Under the pieces are notes generated by a model. That model was not told where the DNA came from and searched no databases. It saw only the letters and a program-made list of their open reading frames with translations. Shown piece by piece: positions 45,390 to 54,945 of a DNA stretch of 64,000 nucleotides (position 1 is its first letter; the number at the start of each line of letters is the position of its first letter). Source of the stretch: Allobosea sp. 47.2.35 (lineage in GTDB: Bacteria > Pseudomonadota > Alphaproteobacteria > Rhizobiales > Beijerinckiaceae); NCBI RefSeq assembly GCF_024655635.1, contig NZ_JANLGI010000006.1, positions 1 through 64,000 of the forward strand. The letters are read 5' to 3'. The translations under genes were made by a program, and so were the position numbers.

Positions 45390-45423
45390 CTCGTCCAGTG
45401 TCGCGCCACTTCGTGGAGAGAAC

Positions 45424-46257
45424 ATGGACCCGGTCAAGGCAGCCATCTGGTGTATCGAGAGCCGTTTCACCGCCGAGTTGACGCTCGACGAGATCGCCGA
45501 GGTCAGCGGCGTCTCGCGCTTCCATCTCAGCCGTGCCTTCGGCGCGGCGACCGGCCGTTCGGTGATGCGCTATGTGCGCGAGCGCCGGCTGTCGGAGGCG
45601 GCGCGCCAGCTTGCGAACGGCGCGCCCGATATCCTCTCGGTCGCGCTCGACTGGGGCTATGGCTCCCACGAAGCCTTCACCCGCGCCTTTCGCGAGCAGT
45701 TCGGCCTCACGCCGGAAGAACTGCGCGCCCGGCGCGACCTCTCATCGCTCGCCCTCGTGGAGTCGCTGAACATGCATGACATCACCCCCGCCCCCATCGC
45801 CGAGCCGCGCGTCGTCACCGGCAAGCCCCTGCTGATCGCCGGGTTCAGCGGCCATTTCTCGATGGACAAGACGCAAGGCATCCCGCTGCTCTGGCAGAAG
45901 ATCGTCCCGCATTTCGGCCATATCCCCGGCCAGCGCGGCTATGTCGCCTATGGCGCGAGCTATAATTGCGACGACAGCGGCGCCTTCGACTATATCGCCG
46001 GGGCCGAGGTCTCGTCCTTCAGCGACCTGACCGACGAATTCGCAAGACTCAGTGTCCCGGAGCAGCTCTGCGCGGTGTTCGAGCACAAGGGCCACATCAC
46101 AGGCATCGCCCAGACCTATAAGGCGATCTGGCAGGACTGGTTCCCGAAATCCGGCCGCGAGCCCGAGATGGGCGTCACGCTGGAGCGCATGGACGAGCGT
46201 TTCGACGGCGCGACCGGCAATGGCACCGTCGAAATCTGGGTGCCGCTCAAGCGCTGA
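45424..46257 (+). CDS. AraC-family regulator with GyrI-like effector domain
   Basis: 277 residues. The N-terminal AraC DNA-binding domain (about 5-105) has two helix-turn-helices: LTLDEIAEVSGVSRFHLSRAF and ILSVALDWGYGSHEAFTRAF. The C-terminal GyrI-like domain (about 120-275) has LLIAGFSGHF, YGASYNCDD and a terminal VEIWVPLKR, the Rob/BmrR-type ligand fold for hydrophobic or cationic molecules. Target genes are not evident. Its 3' end overlaps the convergent DUF502 gene by 11 bases. Confidence 0.9.
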   Translation: MDPVKAAIWCIESRFTAELTLDEIAEVSGVSRFHLSRAFGAATGRSVMRYVRERRLSEAARQLANGAPDILSVALDWGYGSHEAFTRAFREQFGLTPEELRARRDLSSLALVESLNMHDITPAPIAEPRVVTGKPLLIAGFSGHFSMDKTQGIPLLWQKIVPHFGHIPGQRGYVAYGASYNCDDSGAFDYIAGAEVSSFSDLTDEFARLSVPEQLCAVFEHKGHITGIAQTYKAIWQDWFPKSGREPEMGVTLERMDERFDGATGNGTVEIWVPLKR

Positions 46258-46963
46258 CCGGCGGCTTCCCATCGATCTTCGGCTTGCCGTTCTGTTCGCC
46301 GGGCTGGATCAGCCCGGCCGACATGATGAGCTTCGCGCCGTCCTCGACCGAGATCGAGAGTTCGACGACCTCGCGCCGCGGCAGGTAGAAGAAGAAGCCG
46401 GTGGTCGGGTTCGGCGTGCAGGGCAGGAAGACGCCGATCTGCTCCTCACCCTCAGGCAGGCGCCCGGCGATCTCGGGCGCCGCCTCCTGCGCGATGAAGA
46501 CGATCGACCACATGCCCGGCTGCGGGAACTGCACCATCCCGACCTTCCGGAACGAGGTGCCGGACTGCGAGAAGATCGTCTCGAAGACCTGCTTCACGCC
46601 TTTGTAGAGGCTGCGCACCACCGGCATCCGGTCGAGAATCGCCTCACCCGCATTCAGAAGGGAGCGCCCGACGAGATTGGCGGTGAGGAAGCCGAGCAGC
46701 GTCAGCCCGACCAGCGCGATGACGAGGCCAAAGCCCGGAATCGGATAGGGCAGATAGGAATCGGGTAGGTAGGAATTCGGGATGAGCGGCTTCACCAGCC
46801 CGTCGATGAAATTGATGAACCACCAGGTCACCGAGGCCGTGATCGCCAGAGGCGCGGCGATGACCAGTCCCGTCAGGAAATAGCGGCGCAACCGTGCACC
46901 CCAGGTCGGGCGCAGGATTTCCGTCGGCAGGACGAGGCGCGGATCGGGCGGCCCGGCAGTCAT
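46247..46963 (-). CDS. DUF502-family membrane protein
   Basis: 238 residues from ATG 46963, with GGGAG five bases upstream on the minus strand. Two N-terminal membrane segments (about 25-50 and 70-95) flank WWFINFIDGLVKPLIP. A conserved soluble domain follows, including VRSLYKGVKQVFETIF, VQFPQPGMWSIVFIAQE, FLPCTPNPTTGFFFYLPR. Function is unknown. The family is widespread and occurs in plants as COV-like proteins. It lies next to the divergent DUF454 gene; that link is positional only. Confidence 0.88.
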   Translation of the reverse strand: MTAGPPDPRLVLPTEILRPTWGARLRRYFLTGLVIAAPLAITASVTWWFINFIDGLVKPLIPNSYLPDSYLPYPIPGFGLVIALVGLTLLGFLTANLVGRSLLNAGEAILDRMPVVRSLYKGVKQVFETIFSQSGTSFRKVGMVQFPQPGMWSIVFIAQEAAPEIAGRLPEGEEQIGVFLPCTPNPTTGFFFYLPRREVVELSISVEDGAKLIMSAGLIQPGEQNGKPKIDGKPPVSA

Positions 46964-47093
46964 CGCTTCTCCCAAAACACCGGCGCGACCTCCAGCCTGC
47001 TTGCAGCCGCGAGCGCGGGCCGCGATATGACACGATAAGCGAGGCGGCGCCATCCGCCAGTCCCCACAGGTAAACACAAGCAAGGACGAGGCC

Positions 47094-47480
47094 GTGAGCG
47101 AGGACGATCAGCCGCGACGCCGATGGCCGCGGCCGCTGCTGTTCGCCCTGGGCTGGGTCTTCACGGCGCTGGGCGTCGTCGGGCTGATCCTGCCATTGAT
47201 GCCCGGCACGATCTTCCTGATCGCTGCGGCCTGGTGCTTCTCGCAATCCTCGCCGCGTTTCGAGGCCTGGCTGCTGGGCCATCCGAGGCTCGGGCCGCAT
47301 GTGCTGCGCTGGCGTGAGACCGGCGCCATCTCGCGACATGCGAAATATCTCGCCTGCGGCTCGATGGCGTTGAGCTTCGCCCTGCTGACGCAAACAAGCG
47401 CGCCGCCGATCGCTCTCGCGACGGCGGCGCTGTGTCTGATCGGTGCGGGCCTCTACGTGGCGAGCCGGCCCGAGACCTGA
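47094..47480 (+). CDS. DUF454 (YbaN-like) inner membrane protein
   Basis: 128 residues, GTG start. Three hydrophobic segments: GWVFTALGVVGLILPLMPGTIFLIAA, a mid segment, and IALATAALCLIGAGLYVA. WCFSQSSPRFEAWLLGHPRLGP is the family signature between the first two. Function unknown. It is convergent with glmS, eight bases from its end. Confidence 0.87.
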   Translation: MSEDDQPRRRWPRPLLFALGWVFTALGVVGLILPLMPGTIFLIAAAWCFSQSSPRFEAWLLGHPRLGPHVLRWRETGAISRHAKYLACGSMALSFALLTQTSAPPIALATAALCLIGAGLYVASRPET

Positions 47481-47487
47481 GCCGCCG

Positions 47488-49314
47488 TCACTCCACCGTG
47501 ACGGATTTCGCCAGGTTGCGCGGCTGGTCGACGTCCTTACCCATGAAAACCGCCGTCTGATAGGCGATCATCTGGATCGGCAGGGCGTAGACGATCGGCG
47601 CGAAGGTCGGGTCCATGTCCGGCAGGATGATCGTCGCCTCCGGCTCGATGCCGCATTCGGCGGCACCCTTCGCATCGGTGACGAGGATGATCCGGCCGCC
47701 GCGTGCCGCGACCTCCTGCATGTTGGAGGCGGTCTTCTCGAACAGCGCGTCATAGGGCGCGACGACGATGACCGGCATGTCCTCGTCGATCAGCGCGATC
47801 GGTCCATGCTTCAGCTCGCCCGCCGGATAACCTTCGGCGTGGATGTAGCTGATTTCCTTGAGCTTCAAGGCGCCTTCCAGCGCGAGCGGGAAGCTCGTGC
47901 CACGGCCGAGATAGAGCACGTCCTTGGCCCGCGAGAGCTTGTGCGAAAGCTGCTCGATCTGCGGCTCGAGCTGCAGCGCCCGGGCCATCAGCCCCGGCAG
48001 CGAGATCAGATGCTGCACATGATCGGCCTCGTCCTCGGCCGAGAGCGTGCCGCGGGCTCGGGCAGCGGCAAGCGCGAGCGAGGCGAAGACCGCAAGCTGG
48101 CAGACGAAGGCCTTGGTCGAGGCGACGCCGATCTCCGGCCCGGCGAGCGTCTGCGCGACGGCATCGCTCTCGCGCGCAATCGTCGAGGTCGGCACGTTGA
48201 CGACCGAGAGGATGACCTGCCCGTTCTGGCGAGCATAGCGCAGCCCGGCCAGCGTGTCGGCTGTTTCGCCGGACTGCGAGACGAAGAGCGCCAGACCCTG
48301 GTCCGGCAGCGGCGCCTCGCGGTAGCGGAACTCGGAGGCGACATCGATCTCGACCGGCAGGCGCGCCAGCTTCTCGAACCAGTATTTCGCGATGAGGCCG
48401 GCATAATAGGACGTGCCGCAGGCGCTGATGGTCAGGCGCGACAGGCTCTTCCAGTCGATCTGGTCGCCGAAGGGCAGCCGCACCTTGCCGTTGGCCATGT
48501 CGAGATACTGCGTCAGCGTATGGCCGACGACCTCGGGCTGCTCGTAGATTTCCTTGGCCATGAAATGGCGGTGATTGCCCTTCTCGACCAGGAAGGCGCC
48601 GGCGGCGACGCGCTGGGCGCGGCGCTCCACCTGCTTGTTGGTCCTGTCGTAGAAGGTCGCGCCACGGCGGTGAAGCACAACCCAGTCGCCCTCCTCCAGA
48701 TAGGCGATGAGGTTGGTGAAGGGCGCGAGCGCCAGCGCGTCCGAGCCGAGATACATCTCGCCGTCGCCGATGCCGACCGCCAGCGGCGAGCCCTTGCGGG
48801 CACCGATCAGCAGGTCTTCCTCGCCCTGGAACAGGAAGGCAAGCGCGAAGGCGCCGTGCAGGCGCGGCAGGCTGGCCGCCACGGCATCGACCGGGTTCTT
48901 GCCGCGGTCGAGCTCGCGGGTGACGAGATGGGCGACGATCTCGGTATCGGTCTCGGTCTCGAAGACGTAGCCGTCCGCCTGGAGCTCGGCACGCAGGTCG
49001 CGGAAATTCTCGATGATGCCGTTATGGACGACGGCGAGCTTCGGCGTCGCATGCGGATGGGCATTGGTCTCGTTGGGCTTGCCATGGGTCGCCCAGCGGG
49101 TGTGGCCGATGCCGACAAGACCTTCCAGCGGCTCGTTCGACAGGCGGATCTCGAGATTCTTGAGCTTGCCCTCGGCGCGGCGGCGGGTGAGCTGGCCGGC
49201 TTCCAGCGTCGCGACGCCGGCGGAATCGTAGCCGCGATATTCAAGCCGCCGCAGGGCCTCGACGACCTGCGTCGCCACTGCTTCCTTGCCCAGAATCCCG
49301 ACGATGCCGCACAT
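47488..49314 (-). CDS. glmS: glutamine-fructose-6-phosphate aminotransferase
   Basis: 608 residues from ATG 49314, which puts the catalytic Cys directly after the initiator Met (MCGIVGILG). N-terminal class II glutaminase with RGYDSAG and HTRWATHG; two SIS isomerase domains (about 285-430 and 460-600) with SACGTSYYAG, SQSGETADTLA and the C-terminal KSVTVE. It makes glucosamine-6-phosphate, the entry to UDP-GlcNAc. It is downstream of glmU on the same strand. No glmS ribozyme-like leader is seen. Confidence 0.97.
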   Translation of the reverse strand: MCGIVGILGKEAVATQVVEALRRLEYRGYDSAGVATLEAGQLTRRRAEGKLKNLEIRLSNEPLEGLVGIGHTRWATHGKPNETNAHPHATPKLAVVHNGIIENFRDLRAELQADGYVFETETDTEIVAHLVTRELDRGKNPVDAVAASLPRLHGAFALAFLFQGEEDLLIGARKGSPLAVGIGDGEMYLGSDALALAPFTNLIAYLEEGDWVVLHRRGATFYDRTNKQVERRAQRVAAGAFLVEKGNHRHFMAKEIYEQPEVVGHTLTQYLDMANGKVRLPFGDQIDWKSLSRLTISACGTSYYAGLIAKYWFEKLARLPVEIDVASEFRYREAPLPDQGLALFVSQSGETADTLAGLRYARQNGQVILSVVNVPTSTIARESDAVAQTLAGPEIGVASTKAFVCQLAVFASLALAAARARGTLSAEDEADHVQHLISLPGLMARALQLEPQIEQLSHKLSRAKDVLYLGRGTSFPLALEGALKLKEISYIHAEGYPAGELKHGPIALIDEDMPVIVVAPYDALFEKTASNMQEVAARGGRIILVTDAKGAAECGIEPEATIILPDMDPTFAPIVYALPIQMIAYQTAVFMGKDVDQPRNLAKSVTVE

Positions 49315-49402
49315 GGGCGAACCCCTCAAGCCGTTGCTGTCGGCAAAGCGCATAGCCGCGATCGGCGCGCGTGCCCAATCAATCTAGATGACGAACTGTG
49401 AA

Positions 49403-49424
49403 CGGCGGATGGCCCGATCCGCCG
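49403..49424 (-). promoter_or_regulatory. hairpin in the glmU-glmS gap
   Basis: CGGCGGAT (49403-49410) pairs with ATCCGCCG (49417-49424), loop GGCCCG. On the minus strand the stem is followed by TTCACAG, too few T residues for a strong terminator. It may reduce read-through or mark an RNA processing point between the two genes. Confidence 0.45.
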
Positions 49425-49434
49425 CGTTTCCCGG

Positions 49435-50811
49435 CTATTCAGCCGCTTTCTTGGCCGCTTTTCTGGCGGCGGCGGCGGCGCGGAAGGTCGGCGCCCAGCC
49501 CTGCTTCTCGACCTGCCGGCCACGGCCGATGGCGAGCGCGTCGGGCGCGACGTCACTGGTGATGACCGAGCCGGAGCCGACATAGGCGCCGTCCCCGATC
49601 GTCACCGGCGCGACCAGCGACGAGTTCGAGCCGACGAAGGCATTCGCGCCGATCGTCGTCTTCGCCTTGTTGAAGCCGTCATAGTTGCAGGTGACCGTGC
49701 CGGCGCCGATATTCGCGGCCGCGCCGACCGAGGCATCGCCGATATAGGTGAGGTGGTTGACCTTGGCGCCGGGACCGATATCGGCCGCCTTCACCTCGAC
49801 GAAATTGCCGATCCTGGCCTTCTCGGCGAGCCTCGCACCCGGCCGCAGGCGGCCATAGGGGCCGACGCTGGCGTCGGCGCCGACGGTTGCGCCTTCGAGA
49901 TGCGAGAAGGCGTGGATCACCGCGCCGTCATCGACGCGCACGCCCGGCCCGAAGACGACGTTCGGCTCGATCACGACATCGCGGCCGATCTGCGTGTCAT
50001 AGCTGAAGAAGACCGTCTCGGGCGCGATCAGCGTCGCGCCGCCGAGCATCACGGCGAGGCGCTTGCGCCGCTGGAAATCCGCTTCCACGGCGGCGAGCTG
50101 GGCGCGGTCGTTGACGCCCTGCACCTCGCTCTCCGGCGCACGCAGCGCGACGGCGTCGAACCCGCGCTTGCGCGCGACTTCGACCGCGTCGGTGAGGTAG
50201 AATTCGCCTTGGGCATTGTTGCTGCCGATGGCCTCCAGGATCGAGAGAGCGTGCTCGCCGGAGAGCGCCATCAGCCCGGCATTGCAGAGCGTGATCGCGC
50301 GCTGCTCCGGCGTCGCGTCCTTGTGTTCGACGATCGCCTCGAGACGCCCGTCCTTCTCGACGAAGCGGCCATAGCCCGTCGGGTCCTTCGCTTCGAATCC
50401 GAGCGCGACGACGGCTGCGCCTTCGCTCAGGCCCCGGCGCAAGGCGGCGAACGTTTCCGGACGCACGAGCGGGGTGTCGGCGAAAGCGATGATGACGTCG
50501 TCATGGCCGGCCGCGATGGCGGCTTTCGCGGCCAGCGCCGCATGGGCGGTACCCCGGCGCTCGTGCTGGATCGCGATCTGCGCATGCGGAAGCTGCTTGC
50601 GCGCGGCTTCGCCGACCTCGGGGCGTTCCGAGGAAATCACGACGGCGACGGCGTCCGCGCCGGCCTCCGAGACCGCTGCCAGCGCATGCCCGAGCAGCGA
50701 CCGCCCGGCCACCGCATGAAGCACCTTCGGCCCGCGCGATTTCATGCGGGTGCCCTCTCCGGCCGCCAGGACGATCGCGAGGCAGGATCGGGCCGGCTGC
50801 ATTTCGGTCAT
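49435..50811 (-). CDS. glmU: bifunctional UDP-N-acetylglucosamine pyrophosphorylase / glucosamine-1-phosphate acetyltransferase
   Basis: 458 residues from ATG 50811; an in-frame ATG 24 bases upstream is an alternative. The N-terminal uridyltransferase has [11 protein letters not shown] (about 15), [10 protein letters not shown] and NAGLMA. The C-terminal left-handed beta-helix (about 255-440) has hexapeptide repeats, the acetyl-transfer residues near [35 protein letters not shown] and [15 protein letters not shown]. It performs the last two steps to UDP-GlcNAc for peptidoglycan and lipid A. glmS follows. It is divergent from opgG. Confidence 0.97.
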   Translation of the reverse strand: MTEMQPARSCLAIVLAAGEGTRMKSRGPKVLHAVAGRSLLGHALAAVSEAGADAVAVVISSERPEVGEAARKQLPHAQIAIQHERRGTAHAALAAKAAIAAGHDDVIIAFADTPLVRPETFAALRRGLSEGAAVVALGFEAKDPTGYGRFVEKDGRLEAIVEHKDATPEQRAITLCNAGLMALSGEHALSILEAIGSNNAQGEFYLTDAVEVARKRGFDAVALRAPESEVQGVNDRAQLAAVEADFQRRKRLAVMLGGATLIAPETVFFSYDTQIGRDVVIEPNVVFGPGVRVDDGAVIHAFSHLEGATVGADASVGPYGRLRPGARLAEKARIGNFVEVKAADIGPGAKVNHLTYIGDASVGAAANIGAGTVTCNYDGFNKAKTTIGANAFVGSNSSLVAPVTIGDGAYVGSGSVITSDVAPDALAIGRGRQVEKQGWAPTFRAAAAARKAAKKAAE

Positions 50812-51110
50812 GTTTCTCGTTTCCCTTGCAGGCATGGTTGGACCACCGCCCGCGCATCAGAGTCGAATTCACGCATGCTGGCGTTGCAGGCGCCGTGGAT
50901 AGCCGATCCGCGCGCCTTTTGGCAAAGTTCAATCGCGGTGAAACGCACCTTTGGAAGATGACCGTCGTGCCGGTTCGACGCCGGCTCCATTTCGAAGGAT
51001 CGCACCATCCGAAAGGCGTGCATCTTCCCGATCGGAAAGGCTTTTCAGGCGAACTGGAAATGCTCTAGAAGCGCGAGGGGCGAGGGCGTCGCCCGCGTAG
51101 TTTGGATCCC
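50812..51110. other. divergent regulatory gap between glmU and opgG
   Basis: 299 bases without a supported gene, holding the promoters of two divergent units. I could not fix convincing -35/-10 pairs. No large dyad or known riboswitch motif is seen. Confidence 0.4.
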
Positions 51111-52670
51111 ATGTCGAAACCCTTGAATCGTAGGCAGTTTCTGGAAGGCGCCGCAGGTGGCGCGGCTCTGCTCTCGCTGGCCGGCCCGGCCGCGGCACAG
51201 GCTCCGACCGGCGCAGCGTCCTTCAACATCCCCACCCTCGTGGACGGACAGCGTTTCGACCCGGCTCTGGTGGTCGACGCCGCCAGGGCCCTGGCCCAGC
51301 GCCCGCTGATTCCCCTGGCGACGAACGACCTGCCGGAGGGCTACACCACCCTCCCCGCCGACCAGTATGCGGGCATCCGGATGCAGCCGGGCGCCACGGT
51401 CTGGGCCGGCGAGAATCGCGGCTTCACGCTGGAGCCGCTGCATCGCGGCTATGTCTTCTCGAATCCGGTGAGCCTGTTCACGATCGAGGACGGCACGGTG
51501 CGCCGCATCGGCTTCGATCGCAGCAAGTTCGATTACGGGCGTGTCACGCCGCCGCAGAGCAGTGCCGACCTGCAGTTTTCGGGCATGCGGATCGCCGCGG
51601 GACTGGAGCGCCCCTTCGAGGTCGCGGTCTTCCAGGGCGGTACCTTCTTCCGCGCCCTGGCGCGCGGCCAGAATTTCGGCGCGATGGCGCGTGCCCTGAT
51701 CCTGCGGCCCGGCGAGACGCGCGGCGAGGAACTGCCCTTCTTCCGGGCGTTCTGGATCGAGCGGCCGAGCCCGGCGGTGGGTTCGCTGGTGATTCACGGC
51801 CTGCTCGATTCGGAGAGCGTCGCCGGTGCGGTACGGATGACGCTGCGCCCGGGCGACGTCACCTTCATCGATGTCGAGATGACGTTGTTCGCGCGCCAAG
51901 CGCTGGATCATGTCGGCTTCGGCTGCACGAGCGCGACCTTCCTCTCCGGCCCGCAGAGCCGGCGCACCTTCGACGATGTCCGGTCCTCGATCGGCGAGGT
52001 CTCCGGCGTGCAGATGCAGTCGGGTGGTGGCGAGTGGATCTATCGGCCCGTCAACAACCCCGCGACCCTGCAGGTCTCGTCCTTCGTCGACGAGAACCCC
52101 AAGGGCTTCGGCCTCGTCCAGCGCGAGCGCGACCCCTCCGCCTTCCAGGATGACGACCAGCGCTTCGAGCTCAGGCCAAGCGTCTGGAACGAGCCGCTCG
52201 GGGATTGGGGTGCGGGCTCGGTCCAGTTGATCGAGATTCCCAGCGACTCCGAGGTCAACAAGAACATCATCACCTATTGGCGGCCGCGGCAGCCGCTTGC
52301 GGCCGGCAGCGAGACCTCGCTGAGCTATCGCCAGGCCTGGTGCTGGCAGCCGCCGGAGCGCCCGCCACTGGCGCTCGCCACCCGCACCCGGCAGGGCAAG
52401 GGCTCGCAAGGGCGCCGTCGGCGCTTCATCGTCGACTTCACCGGCGACAGGCTTGCCGACGCCGCCCTCGTCGCGTCGACGCGGGCGACGATCACGGCCC
52501 AGCCCGGCGCCGTGCACAACATCCGCCTCTGGCCTTATCCGGAGCGCAAGCTGATGCGCGTCGGCTTCGAGGTCGACCCCGGCAACGACAATCTGTCCGA
52601 GCTCCGGCTCGTCCTGCAATCGGGCGGTCAGCCCGTCTCTGAGACTTGGTTGAATCGATGGACCTGGTAA
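51111..52670 (+). CDS. opgG: periplasmic glucan biosynthesis protein OpgG/MdoG family
   Basis: 519 residues from ATG 51111. The N-terminus NRRQFLEGAAGGAALL is a twin-arginine signal, with cleavage near AAAQA (about 33), so it is exported folded. The mature protein has the OpgG landmarks FSNPVSLFTIEDG, FQGGTFFRALARGQNFGAMARAL, LPFFRAFWIERP, WIYRPVNNP, GFGLVQRERDPSAFQDD and SYRQAW. OpgG acts on osmoregulated periplasmic glucans; the OpgG and OpgD relatives of E. coli have glucan-hydrolase activity, with Asp residues as catalysts. It overlaps opgH by 13 bases, so the two are co-translated. Confidence 0.94.
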   Translation: MSKPLNRRQFLEGAAGGAALLSLAGPAAAQAPTGAASFNIPTLVDGQRFDPALVVDAARALAQRPLIPLATNDLPEGYTTLPADQYAGIRMQPGATVWAGENRGFTLEPLHRGYVFSNPVSLFTIEDGTVRRIGFDRSKFDYGRVTPPQSSADLQFSGMRIAAGLERPFEVAVFQGGTFFRALARGQNFGAMARALILRPGETRGEELPFFRAFWIERPSPAVGSLVIHGLLDSESVAGAVRMTLRPGDVTFIDVEMTLFARQALDHVGFGCTSATFLSGPQSRRTFDDVRSSIGEVSGVQMQSGGGEWIYRPVNNPATLQVSSFVDENPKGFGLVQRERDPSAFQDDDQRFELRPSVWNEPLGDWGAGSVQLIEIPSDSEVNKNIITYWRPRQPLAAGSETSLSYRQAWCWQPPERPPLALATRTRQGKGSQGRRRRFIVDFTGDRLADAALVASTRATITAQPGAVHNIRLWPYPERKLMRVGFEVDPGNDNLSELRLVLQSGGQPVSETWLNRWTW

Positions 52671-54841
52671 CGGCAGCCCGCCGCGACGCCATGGAAACGG
52701 AACAGCGCAGCTACAGCGCGGCTCGTGAGCCGGCGACGCCGCCGGAAGAGCCGCTGGTCATGCCGGTACAGTCCTTCCGGAGCTGGAAGGCCTCCGACCG
52801 CCGTGCGCCGGCCGATCCGCGCAACTGGAAGACGCCCTGGCTGAAGCGCCTCTTCGTCTTCGGCGGCGGGCTCGCGCTCACCGCCTACGGCGCCTGGGAA
52901 ATGTACAATGTCGTGTCGGTCAGCCGCACGACCTCGCTGCAGTACGCCTTGCTCGTGCTGTTCACGATCAACTTCTCCTGGATCGCGCTCGCCTTCACCA
53001 GCGCGCTGCTCGGCTTCTTCGGCGTCCTGTTCGGCGCCGGCAAGGCGGACCGGGCGGAGAGCCTGAAGCACCGCACCGTCGTGGTGATGCCGATCTACAA
53101 CGAATCCTCGGCGCGTATCTTCGCGGCCGTGGCGGCGATCCGTGAATCGGTCGAGGCGACGGGGCTCGGCGACCATTTCGACTATTTCATCGTCTCCGAC
53201 ACCACCAATCCGGACGTCTGGGTGGCCGAGGAGCGCGCCTTCCTGGCGCTGCGGGAACGGCTCGGCCCGAACAGCCGTGTCTACTATCGCCACCGCCCGA
53301 AGAACCATCACCGCAAGGCCGGCAATATCGCCGATTTCGTCACGCGCTGGGGCGGCCTCTACGAGCATATGGTCGTGCTCGACGCCGACAGCCTGATGAC
53401 CGGCACCTGCATCGTGCGCCTCGCCGCCGCGATGGAGAACGATCCCGATGCCGGCATCATCCAGTCGCTGCCGCTGATCATCAACCGCAACACCTTCTTC
53501 GCGCGGCTCCAGCAGTTCGCGGCGCGGGTCTACGGTCCGGTCATCGCGACAGGCCTCGCCATGTGGTCAGGCCGCGACGGCAATTACTGGGGCCATAACG
53601 CGATCATCCGGACGAAGGCCTTCGCCGACCATTGCGGCCTGCCGGACCTGAAGGGCAAGCCGCCCTTCGGCGGCCATGTGCTGAGCCACGATTTCGTCGA
53701 GGCGGCCCTGATCCGCCGCGCCGGCTGGTCGGTCTACATGTTGCCGGACCTGACGGGCTCCTATGAGGAAAGCCCGCCCTCGCTGATCGACATCTCGGTG
53801 CGCGACCGGCGCTGGTGCCAGGGCAATCTCCAGCATTCGCGGATCATGGGCGCCAAGGGCTTCGTGATGCCGACGCGCCAGCATTTCGCCACCGGCATCA
53901 TGGGCTATCTCGCTTCGCCGCTCTGGCTGATGCAGCTCGTGGTCGGCATCCTGATCGTGCTGCAGGTCAACTACGCGCGCCCCGAGTACTTCACGCAGGA
54001 ATTCACGCTCTTCCCGGTCTGGCCGCGCTTCGACCCCGAGCGCGCCTTGCGCCTGTTCGCGATCACCATGGCGATCCTGCTGGCGCCGAAGCTGTTCGGC
54101 CTCTTGCTGACCCTGTTCAACAGCAAGCTCAGGCAGGCCGGCGGCGGCGCGTTTCGCCTGATCGTCTCGGCGCTGATCGAGGTCCTGTTCTCGGCCTTCT
54201 TCGCGCCGATCATGATGCTGATCCAGTCCGGCTCGGTCTTCCAGATCCTGCTCGGCCGCGACACCGGCTGGAATCCGCAGCGACGCGACGATGGCTCGAT
54301 CCCGCTGAAGGACATCATCCGCCGGCACCGAACCCATACCGTGCTCGGCGTCGTCACCGGCCTCTCGGCCTTCATGATCGCGACATCGCTCTTCGCCTGG
54401 ATGTCGCCGACGATCGTCGGCCTCGTGCTGGCGATCCCGCTGTCATGGGCCTCGGGCCAGCTCGCCATCGGCCTTTGGCTCAAGCGCCACAAGCTCCTGC
54501 TGACGCCGGAGGAAGGCGCCCCGCCCGCGATCGCGACCCGCGCCAACGAGTTGCAGGCCGAGTTCGAGAAGGCCGGCTACGACGATGCCGACGCGATCAA
54601 GGCTCTGCATGGCGATGCCGAACTGCGCCATGCCCATGAGCTGATGCTGCCCTACGGCCAGTCGCGCCGGCGCGGCGAGATCGAGCCCGACCGCGCCGTG
54701 GCGCAGGCCAAGCTCGTCGATGCCGAGACGGTCGACGACGCGGCGATCTGGCTGAAGCCGAAGGAGCGCATGGTCGTGCTGCACGACCGCGCCCTGATCG
54801 GGCTTCTGGCCTCGCTGCCGCCGGTCGAGGCGAAGGGCTGA
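52658..54841 (+). CDS. opgH: glucans biosynthesis glucosyltransferase OpgH/MdoH
   Basis: 727 residues from ATG 52658. A GT2 glycosyltransferase domain sits between membrane segments: VVVMPIYNES (about 140), LDADSLMTG (about 245), SHDFVEAALIRR (about 345) and the RRWCQGN motif (about 388, the QxxRW equivalent). At least six membrane helices lie around it (about 65-125 and 420-610). It polymerises the beta-glucan backbone from UDP-glucose and passes it across the inner membrane to OpgG. It has a long cytoplasmic tail (about 620-727). Confidence 0.96.
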   Translation: MDLVTAARRDAMETEQRSYSAAREPATPPEEPLVMPVQSFRSWKASDRRAPADPRNWKTPWLKRLFVFGGGLALTAYGAWEMYNVVSVSRTTSLQYALLVLFTINFSWIALAFTSALLGFFGVLFGAGKADRAESLKHRTVVVMPIYNESSARIFAAVAAIRESVEATGLGDHFDYFIVSDTTNPDVWVAEERAFLALRERLGPNSRVYYRHRPKNHHRKAGNIADFVTRWGGLYEHMVVLDADSLMTGTCIVRLAAAMENDPDAGIIQSLPLIINRNTFFARLQQFAARVYGPVIATGLAMWSGRDGNYWGHNAIIRTKAFADHCGLPDLKGKPPFGGHVLSHDFVEAALIRRAGWSVYMLPDLTGSYEESPPSLIDISVRDRRWCQGNLQHSRIMGAKGFVMPTRQHFATGIMGYLASPLWLMQLVVGILIVLQVNYARPEYFTQEFTLFPVWPRFDPERALRLFAITMAILLAPKLFGLLLTLFNSKLRQAGGGAFRLIVSALIEVLFSAFFAPIMMLIQSGSVFQILLGRDTGWNPQRRDDGSIPLKDIIRRHRTHTVLGVVTGLSAFMIATSLFAWMSPTIVGLVLAIPLSWASGQLAIGLWLKRHKLLLTPEEGAPPAIATRANELQAEFEKAGYDDADAIKALHGDAELRHAHELMLPYGQSRRRGEIEPDRAVAQAKLVDAETVDDAAIWLKPKERMVVLHDRALIGLLASLPPVEAKG

Positions 54842-54870
54842 CACCGGCCATTCCGGCTAAGAGCCACCCT

Positions 54871-54914
54871 TGTCATTCCGGGGGGTCGCGCCTACGGCGC
54901 GCGCCGGACTGACA
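54871..54914. repeat. imperfect palindromic intergenic repeat
   Basis: TGTCATTCCGG (54871-54881) pairs with CCGGACTGACA (54904-54914) with one mismatch; the inner GGCGCG run can also fold. It lies between convergent opgH and the VOC gene, and could terminate both or be a decayed copy of the repeat type at 42615, with which it shares GTCAT(T/C)CCGG. Confidence 0.45.
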
Positions 54915-54945
54915 GAGGTAGTGACGGGGGAACCGCGGCCACCCC

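Noticed and set aside
47443-49401. 652-codon open frame antisense to glmS
   Set aside because: A high-GC shadow of glmS, which is complete with all catalytic motifs; no ribosome site or domain in the antisense frame.
49315-49434. glmS ribozyme upstream of glmS
   Set aside because: The 120-bp gap contains only a short hairpin; no ribozyme core pattern is visible and these are mainly found in Gram-positive bacteria.
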